A stretch of 64,000 nt of DNA from Marinirhabdus sp050859505 (GTDB lineage Bacteria; Bacteroidota; Bacteroidia; Flavobacteriales; Flavobacteriaceae). Below, piece by piece: positions 58,392 through 64,000 of this stretch (position 1 is its first letter; the number at the start of each line of letters is the position of its first letter). The stretch is taken from NCBI RefSeq assembly GCF_050859505.1, contig NZ_CP193934.1:558001-622000 (forward strand). Reading direction: 5' to 3'. A program made the translations under genes and the position numbers. Below the pieces are notes generated by a model, which was given only the letters and a program-made list of their open reading frames with translations, was not told where the DNA came from and made no database searches.

Positions 58392-58512
58392 AATGAGTTG
58401 GTAGACAGTAGCGGGTAGTTGGTGGTGCTTACTGTTATGTAAGGTACGAGCGAGACGCTTGCACTAGCGCAGAGAAAATTGATTAAAGTTTATTTCTAAT
58501 CTTAGCTACCTC

Positions 58513-59058
58513 TTAATCTAATGTGTCAAGATTTATATTAAGCATCCCATCTGTTAAGATCAATGTATCAGTATTCACAGTGCCATCTAAGGCCAATCCA
58601 TCTAAAATTAAATTGTCAAAAGTTAAAACAATTCTAGAATTTAGGGTAAGCTCCATAACGTTAATATTACCTGTATCATCTGTCGAGACAAACAAATCAT
58701 CTAGATGTGTGTCAGAATAATGAACCTTAGTAAGCTCAAATGGAGCGCCAAAGTCACCTTCTATTGCAAAAACTGGATACTCACCTGTTGTGGTTACATT
58801 TTTTAAAAACAATGTTACACTCCTATTGGTGCCGTGGTTCGTAAAACCTAATACCCAATCATTTGTCTCAGGATATACATCAACATTAATTCCATGGGCC
58901 TGTGTAGGAAATCCTATTCTGTCTTTTGGCAAGAATAGTTCACCATTTACATAACAGGAAAAAGAATTATCTTCAGTAATGGGAGAAATGGTATCATCAT
59001 CATTTTTACACCCAACTAAACAAACTGCTAAAATTAAAATTACTATTAAATTTTTCAT
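58513..59058 (-). CDS. Hypothetical lipoprotein resembling DUF6252
   Basis: The protein has 181 residues from the ATG at 59058 (an upstream in-frame codon adds five residues and is less good), with a signal peptide and lipobox (LAVCLVGCKNDDD, Cys at about 17). The rest is beta-rich: SFSCYVNGELFLPKDRIGFP, VTLFLKNVTTTGEYPVF, NVMELTLNSRIVLTFDNLI. The short Cys-initiated beta-domain resembles the DUF6252 lipoproteins of Bacteroidota, but this is a weak match. It is separated from infB by a strong terminator. Confidence 0.7.
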   Translation of the reverse strand: MKNLIVILILAVCLVGCKNDDDTISPITEDNSFSCYVNGELFLPKDRIGFPTQAHGINVDVYPETNDWVLGFTNHGTNRSVTLFLKNVTTTGEYPVFAIEGDFGAPFELTKVHYSDTHLDDLFVSTDDTGNINVMELTLNSRIVLTFDNLILDGLALDGTVNTDTLILTDGMLNINLDTLD

Positions 59059-59136
59059 AAAATATATGCTCACAATATTACAACAAAGAAGAAAAGTTCC
59101 TAAATAATCGTAGTGTTAATAATAAGCAATTCCGCA

Positions 59137-59172
59137 TAAAAAAGGCTTTCAGAATTAATTCTGAAAGCCTTT
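59137..59172 (-). terminator. Terminator of the rimP-nusA-infB operon
   Basis: A perfect 32-base palindrome with 16-base arms (AAAGGCTTTCAGAATT at 59141-59156, complement 59157-59172). On the minus strand a run of six T residues follows, 35 bases past the infB stop. Confidence 0.85.
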
Positions 59173-59206
59173 ATACTTTTTACCGCATACTGCAACTGAA
59201 AACTGC

Positions 59207-62017
59207 TTACTTAGACTTCAGTTTTTTCTTCACTGCTACTTCCTGGAAGCCTTCAATGATATCGTCTACTTGTATGTCGTTGTAGTTCTTTAATTGGATC
59301 CCACAGTCGTAGCCTTTTGCTACTTCTTTTACATCGTCCTTGAAACGTTTTAGCGAATCTAAGTCACCTGTATGGATTACAACACCTTCACGTATTAATC
59401 TAATACTGTTGTTACGTATAATCTTACCGCTGGTTACCATACAACCTGCAATGGTTCCTACTTTAGAAATCTTAAAGGTTTCTCTAATTTCGGCAGTACC
59501 GGTAATTTCCTCTTTCATCTCCGGAGATAACATTCCTTCCATAGCATCCTTCAAATCGTTGATGGCTGCGTAGATAATTGAGTAGGTACGGATATCGATT
59601 TCTTCCTTATCGGCTATCTGGCGTGCATTCCCCATTGGGCGCACATTAAATCCAATAATAATCGCATCGGAAGCAGAGGCTAACAATACATCACTTTCGG
59701 TAATGGGTCCAACTGCTTTATGGATAATATTTACTTGAATTTCTTCCGTAGATAATTTCTGGAACGAATCTGTTAAGGCTTCTACCGAACCATCCACATC
59801 ACCTTTCAGGATAATGTTCAATTCTTTAAAGTCACCTAATGCAATACGACGTCCAATTTCATCTAGTGTAATATGACGTTGTGTTCTTACAGATTGCTCA
59901 CGTTGTAACTGTGTACGTTTGTTTGCAATATCTTTCGCTTCACGCTCATCTATATACACATTAAATTTATCACCCGCTTGTGGTGCACCGTCTAATCCTA
60001 AGATGGACACTGGCGTTGAAGGGCCTGCAGCTTTCACGTTATTACCACGCTCATCCTGCATTGCCTTAATTTTACCACTGTGTTGACCAGCCAATACGTA
60101 GTCTCCAATATTAAGAGTACCCGCTTGTACTAATATTGTTGAAACATATCCTCGACCTTTGTCCAGGAATGCTTCTACCACAGTACCTTTGGCTAATCTA
60201 TCTGGGTTTGCTTTAAGCTCTAATAATTCGGCTTCTAGCAATACTTTTTCTAATAATTCTTTAACGCCTTCTCCTGTTTTTGCTGAAATATCGTGCGATT
60301 GTATTTTACCACCCCAATCTTCAACAAGTAAGTTCATTTGTGCTAAGCCTTCTTTAATCTTCTCTGGATTTGCTGTAGGCTTATCTATTTTGTTAATCGC
60401 AAATACAATAGGCACCCCAGCTGCTTGCGCGTGACTGATAGCTTCTTTGGTTTGCGGCATAATATCATCGTCTGCGGCTACTACAATAATAGCAAGATCG
60501 GTTACTTGAGCACCCCTTGCACGCATCGCGGTAAAGGCTTCGTGACCTGGTGTATCCAAGAAAGCAATTTTTTGCCCTCCTTCTAATTGTACTCCATACG
60601 CTCCAATATGCTGGGTAATTCCACCACTTTCTCCTGCAATTACATTTTCTTCACGAATATAATCCAGTAGGGAAGTTTTACCGTGGTCTACGTGACCCAT
60701 TACGGTAACGATTGGCGCACGTGGCAATAAATCTTCTGGCGCATCAGAATCATTTATATTAGACTCTTCAATATCTGCCGTTACAAATTCTACTTCAAAC
60801 CCAAATTCATCTGCTACAATGCTTAAAGTTTCGGCATCCAGACGCTGGTTCATAGTCACCATCATTCCAAGTGTCATACACGCAGAAATTACATTGGTTA
60901 CAGGAACATCCATCATAGTAGCAACTTCGCTTACCGTAACAAATTCTGTAACTTTCAATAATTTGCTATCTAGCTCTTGTTGTGCTAAATCTTCTTCAGT
61001 CTTTAGACGGTGGGTATCTCGTTTTTCACGACGGTATTTAGCTCCTTTTCCTTTAGAAGATTTCCCTTGAAGTTTTTCAAGCGTTTCGCGTACTTGTTTT
61101 TGGATTTCTTCCTCGGTAGGCTCTTCTTTTGGAACATTTGTTCTTCCTCTCCCTTTAACTCCTCCTCGGCTAGGGCTTGCGCCTCCTGTAGTTCCAGGTC
61201 CTTTACTAATACGTCTGCGACGCCCGCGTTTCTCTTTGTTGGGGTCTACTTTTTCTTTCTTCTTTTTCTCAGGTTTCTTAAACTGTGTAAGGTCAATTTT
61301 CTTTCCTGTAAAATTAGGACCATCTAGTTTTTTGTAGGTAGTTACCACTACATCGCTTCCTAAAGTAGCTTCTTCTTTTTTAACCTCTACTGCTGGAGTT
61401 TCCGCCTTTGTTTTAGCTTCTTCTTTAATTTCTTCTTTAGCTTCTTCTTTTTTAGCAACTGGAGTTGCTTCTTCAACCTTTTCGGTTTTTTCTTCTTTTT
61501 TGGCAGCAGGTTTTTCTTCAGGAACTTCTTTTTTAGGCTTTTCTTCGGCTGGAGTAACTTCAGCTTCTACTACCTTTTCCTCTTTAGGGGTTGTAGCTTC
61601 TTCTTTCGGCTTTTCCTCTTTCGGTGCTTCGGCAACAACCTCTTCTTTGACAACTTTTTTCTTAGCGTCCAAATCAATTTTCCCAACCTGTTTTAGGCCT
61701 CCTAAATTAGCTTCGGCTTTAATTACTTTTCTGGCTTCGGCTTTCTGCTCTTTTTCTTCAAGCTCACGCTCGCGCTCAACACGCAGCTCTTCTTTCTCCT
61801 TCCGTTTCTCTTCGCCGACTTCTTTTGAGGCTACTTTCTTGCTCTTGTCTGTTTGAAATTCTTCAAACAGCGTTTCATATTCTTCACCAGATATCTTGGT
61901 GGTAGGACGTGCCTCCACCTCGTATCCCTTGGAACCTAAAAATTCCACGGCACGATCTAGCGAGATATTGAATTCGCGCAATACTTTGCTCAGCCTCATT
62001 GTTTTTGTTTCAGCCAT
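59207..62017 (-). CDS. infB: Translation initiation factor IF-2
   Basis: IF-2 brings initiator tRNA to the 30S subunit in a GTP-dependent way. At 936 residues it is full length. An N-terminal IF2N domain (about 5-55) is followed by a Lys/Glu/Ala-rich low-complexity linker (about 60-270), a basic block, and the GTPase domain (G1 GHVDHGKTSLLDYI at about 439). G3 DTPGHEAFTAMRARG and G4 NKID follow, then domains II-IV to the C-terminus. It is the last gene of rimP-nusA-infB, with 61 bases after nusA. Confidence 0.97.
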   Translation of the reverse strand: MAETKTMRLSKVLREFNISLDRAVEFLGSKGYEVEARPTTKISGEEYETLFEEFQTDKSKKVASKEVGEEKRKEKEELRVERERELEEKEQKAEARKVIKAEANLGGLKQVGKIDLDAKKKVVKEEVVAEAPKEEKPKEEATTPKEEKVVEAEVTPAEEKPKKEVPEEKPAAKKEEKTEKVEEATPVAKKEEAKEEIKEEAKTKAETPAVEVKKEEATLGSDVVVTTYKKLDGPNFTGKKIDLTQFKKPEKKKKEKVDPNKEKRGRRRRISKGPGTTGGASPSRGGVKGRGRTNVPKEEPTEEEIQKQVRETLEKLQGKSSKGKGAKYRREKRDTHRLKTEEDLAQQELDSKLLKVTEFVTVSEVATMMDVPVTNVISACMTLGMMVTMNQRLDAETLSIVADEFGFEVEFVTADIEESNINDSDAPEDLLPRAPIVTVMGHVDHGKTSLLDYIREENVIAGESGGITQHIGAYGVQLEGGQKIAFLDTPGHEAFTAMRARGAQVTDLAIIVVAADDDIMPQTKEAISHAQAAGVPIVFAINKIDKPTANPEKIKEGLAQMNLLVEDWGGKIQSHDISAKTGEGVKELLEKVLLEAELLELKANPDRLAKGTVVEAFLDKGRGYVSTILVQAGTLNIGDYVLAGQHSGKIKAMQDERGNNVKAAGPSTPVSILGLDGAPQAGDKFNVYIDEREAKDIANKRTQLQREQSVRTQRHITLDEIGRRIALGDFKELNIILKGDVDGSVEALTDSFQKLSTEEIQVNIIHKAVGPITESDVLLASASDAIIIGFNVRPMGNARQIADKEEIDIRTYSIIYAAINDLKDAMEGMLSPEMKEEITGTAEIRETFKISKVGTIAGCMVTSGKIIRNNSIRLIREGVVIHTGDLDSLKRFKDDVKEVAKGYDCGIQLKNYNDIQVDDIIEGFQEVAVKKKLKSK

Positions 62018-62078
62018 AAAAATGCTTCCTTTTTTCTAAAGTGTTGTAAAAGTAGTTAAAATGTATGCTACCTTAAAA

Positions 62079-63311
62079 CTACTCCTCAAATTCTTCTTTT
62101 AATATATTCACCACTGCTTGAATGGTTTCTTCTTCTAGATCGGTACGTTTTACCAAATCTGCAATATCTTGTTCCAATACACTTTTTGCAGTGTCTAATC
62201 CTATTTTCTTGAATTCGTCTATAATCCAGCTATCAATTTCATCCGAGAATTCTCTTAATTCTACATCTTCTTCAGCACCTTCTCTCAATACGTCAATTTC
62301 GTAACCGGTTAATTGTCCCGCCAAACGGATGTTGTGTCCTCCACGTCCAATTGCTTTTGAAACTTCTTCCGGCTTCAAAATAACCTCAGCTCTTTTGGTT
62401 TCTTCGTTAATTTTAACCGAAGTCACTCTGGCCGGGCTTAGCGCACGTGTAATAAATAGGGTTATATTTTCAGTATAATTAATTACGTCAATATTTTCGT
62501 TCCCTAATTCACGAACTATGCCATGAATACGGCTTCCTTTCATCCCTACACAGGCTCCTACTGGATCTATACGGTCATCGTAACTATCTACAGCTACTTT
62601 TGCTTTTTCACCTGGAATACGCACTACTTTTTTAACGGTGATTAAGCCGTCAAATACTTCAGGTATTTCCTGCTCAAACAATTTTTCTAAAAATACTGGA
62701 TGGGCACGCGACATAATAATCGCTGGTTTATTTCCTTTTAATTCGACGCTTTCAATAATCCCACGAACATTATCTCCTTTACGGAAGAAATCTGAAGGGA
62801 TTTGCTTATCCTTTGGAAGGATAATTTCGTTTCCATCATCATCCAACAAAATTACTGCACGATGACGAATATGGTGAACTTCAGCCGTATAAATTTCTCC
62901 TTCAAGATCTTTAAACTGCTTGTAAATAATTGTGTTATCGTGTTCGTGAATCTTAGAAATTAAATTTTGACGCAATGCCAAAATAGACCGACGGCCCAAC
63001 TGCATTAACTTTACTTCTTCAGAAACGTCTTCACCAACTTCAAAGTCATCTTCAATCTTACGGGCTTCAGTTAATGAAATTTCCTCATTTGGATCTTCTA
63101 CTTCACCATCGGCAACAACAATTCGGTTTCTCCAAATCTCTAAATCCCCCTTATCTGGGTTTACAATAATATCAAAATTATCATCACTACCAAATTTCTT
63201 CTTAAGAGCATTTCTGAATACTTCCTCAAGTATCGCCATAAGCGTTACTCTGTCTATTTGCTTGTCGTCTTTAAATTCAGAAAATGAATCGATTAATGCT
63301 AAATTTTCCAT
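62079..63311 (-). CDS. nusA: Transcription termination/antitermination protein NusA
   Basis: NusA binds RNA polymerase and RNA to control pausing, termination and antitermination. The 410-residue protein has the N-terminal domain, an S1 domain (KQFKDLEGEIYTAEVHHIRH, about 130-200), and two KH domains (SYDDRIDPVGACVGMKGSRI, then VSKAIGRGGHNIRLAGQLTG). Instead of the two acidic AR repeats of enterobacterial NusA, a single acidic helix region ends the protein, as in most bacteria. It sits between rimP (eight-base gap) and infB. Confidence 0.96.
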   Translation of the reverse strand: MENLALIDSFSEFKDDKQIDRVTLMAILEEVFRNALKKKFGSDDNFDIIVNPDKGDLEIWRNRIVVADGEVEDPNEEISLTEARKIEDDFEVGEDVSEEVKLMQLGRRSILALRQNLISKIHEHDNTIIYKQFKDLEGEIYTAEVHHIRHRAVILLDDDGNEIILPKDKQIPSDFFRKGDNVRGIIESVELKGNKPAIIMSRAHPVFLEKLFEQEIPEVFDGLITVKKVVRIPGEKAKVAVDSYDDRIDPVGACVGMKGSRIHGIVRELGNENIDVINYTENITLFITRALSPARVTSVKINEETKRAEVILKPEEVSKAIGRGGHNIRLAGQLTGYEIDVLREGAEEDVELREFSDEIDSWIIDEFKKIGLDTAKSVLEQDIADLVKRTDLEEETIQAVVNILKEEFEE

Positions 63312-63319
63312 GGCATCTA

Positions 63320-63781
63320 TTAATTAAATTTTATCATCACTTTTGCTTCAACGATATCGTTGTACGGAATGGTCGCTTCTTTTTGAACGGTCACTTTTCC
63401 TTTTCCTACAGGTTTGGGCTCTCTAGCTTTCCATTTTAGGGTTACAGCATCTTCTGTCACCTTTATTAGCTCGCCTTCTAGGGTGTCACTTTCAGTTTTA
63501 AGCTGAAGCGATCTCCCAACATTTTTCTTATACTGGCGTATCATAGTTAAGGGTTCCGAAGCTCCCGCACTAAGTACTTCCAAAGAAAAGTCTTGCTCTT
63601 CCCTGTCCAAATTGTGCTCAATAGCACGGCTCACATCCATACAGTCCTGGACAGATACACCTGTATCACCATCAATGGTGACGCGTATTTGATTGTCTCC
63701 CACAATGGAAAGATCAATCAAAAAAAGGTTTGGCTTTTCTGCTAAGGCGTCGTTTAGTAATTTTTCTACTTCTTTTTGCAT
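63320..63781 (-). CDS. rimP: Ribosome maturation factor RimP
   Basis: RimP helps assemble the 30S subunit. The ATG at 63781 gives 153 residues starting MQKEVEKLLNDALAEKPNLF, with the family core TIDGDTGVSVQDCMDVSRAI and LEVLSAGASEPLTMIRQYKK, and the C-terminal SH3-like part (GKVTVQKEATIPYNDIVEAK). Translation of a longer frame to 63871 covers the hairpin and the promoter and is rejected. It is the first gene of rimP-nusA-infB. Between its promoter and its start is a terminator-like hairpin (63804-63833). Confidence 0.93.
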   Translation of the reverse strand: MQKEVEKLLNDALAEKPNLFLIDLSIVGDNQIRVTIDGDTGVSVQDCMDVSRAIEHNLDREEQDFSLEVLSAGASEPLTMIRQYKKNVGRSLQLKTESDTLEGELIKVTEDAVTLKWKAREPKPVGKGKVTVQKEATIPYNDIVEAKVMIKFN

Positions 63782-63803
63782 TGTCACTATTAAATTTGGG
63801 CTA

Positions 63804-63833
63804 TAAAAAGAGGGGACTTTTAGTGTCCCCTCT
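63804..63833 (-). terminator. Promoter-proximal terminator (possible attenuator) before rimP
   Basis: On the minus strand AGAGGGGAC (63833-63825) and GTCCCCTCT (63817-63809) form a perfect nine-base stem around ACTAAAA, followed by TTTTTATAG. It ends 23 bases before the rimP ATG and lies after the promoter element at 63865-63858, so transcripts of the operon must pass it. Confidence 0.6.
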
Positions 63834-63857
63834 ACTTGTTGCGTATCAAATTCGGTG

Positions 63858-63865
63858 CAAATATA
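63858..63865 (-). promoter_or_regulatory. Promoter -7 element of rimP-nusA-infB
   Basis: TATATTTG on the minus strand matches TAnnTTTG. A clean TTG at -33 is not present. The bases from 63872 to the window end show no gene. Confidence 0.5.
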
Positions 63866-64000
63866 GTACAAATTTCAGAATTAAAAAAAGAAAGCGAAAC
63901 CGATTAATTTTTTGTACCTTCCTGATAGCTAAACATAGAACTATTTTGACTTTTGTTTGGAACTGAGAATTATGGCTTTTATACCCTATTGAAGTAATTT

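Noticed and set aside
58434..58475. GC-rich stretch GTACGAGCGAGACGCTTGCACTAGC after the acyl-CoA dehydrogenase, considered as a tRNA fragment
   Set aside because: It does not fold as a cloverleaf; it looks like a fragment of a dispersed repeat, not enough to call.
63782..63871. Longer N-terminus of RimP
   Set aside because: It covers the terminator hairpin and promoter element and is unlike the family.

Overview
The window looks like a chromosomal segment of a member of the Flavobacteriaceae (Bacteroidota). The evidence is low GC content, Bacteroidota-type promoters (TAnnTTTG at -7, often with TTG upstream), gliding genes gldD and gldE, two proteins with type IX secretion (T9SS) C-terminal sorting domains, DUF4270 and DUF2975 proteins, and a split atpD-atpC pair. 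No rRNA, tRNA, CRISPR array, transposase or integrase was seen.

Layout. 0-3.3 kb (minus): mutY, ssb, gldE and the 5' part of gldD, running off the left edge. 3.4-6.6 kb (plus): HU protein, a 29-residue ribosomal-type peptide, RNase G and recX, with several genome-wide-type repeats. 6.7-8.9 kb: a Cys-rich lipoprotein, a JmjC/cupin protein and an FN3 lipoprotein. 8.9-15.7 kb (minus): the biotin set bioF, bioD, bioA, a ketosynthase and bioB, interrupted by a plus-strand patch with a Coa1-like protein, a ParD antitoxin and a wrecked ParE toxin. 16-18 kb (plus): an operon of three DUF2975 membrane proteins and a YozG-type regulator behind a promoter bracketed by a perfect inverted repeat. 18-30.8 kb: a GNAT acetyltransferase, an internally duplicated membrane protein, atpD/atpC, a class IV aminotransferase with a sulfotransferase, glmS, a DUF4270 lipoprotein, a short glycogen synthase, then panC, panD and a flippase-like protein. 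31-36.5 kb: a LytTR regulator with a TPR histidine kinase, a TPR membrane protein, an esterase-fold protein lacking its catalytic serine, and an lmo0937-type peptide. 36.7 kb: radA. 38.1-55.6 kb (minus): a surface-structure locus. 55.8-58.4 kb (plus): an M23 lipoprotein and an acyl-CoA dehydrogenase. 58.5-63.8 kb (minus): a lipoprotein, infB, nusA and rimP.

The most unusual part is 38.1-55.6 kb. A propeller-type hybrid-free histidine kinase and a NarL-type regulator overlap by four bases. After 111 bases dense in inverted repeats come six tightly packed genes: a small T9SS protein, an outer-membrane barrel, two 1.1-kilo-residue repeat fibre proteins, a small exported protein, and a 1742-residue BspA/HYR protein with a T9SS tail. 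I infer a regulated cell-surface fibre or adhesin system.

The second theme is short palindromic elements that have entered coding sequence. The same 24-base unit lies in frame inside both bioF and radA, and related hairpins sit between bioF and bioD, between atpD and atpC, and beyond atpC. A third theme is candidate operators: 21-base-spaced direct repeats on both sides of the LytTR locus, an inverted repeat at the DUF2975 promoter, a 45-base palindrome before parD, and a promoter-proximal terminator in the rimP-nusA-infB leader.
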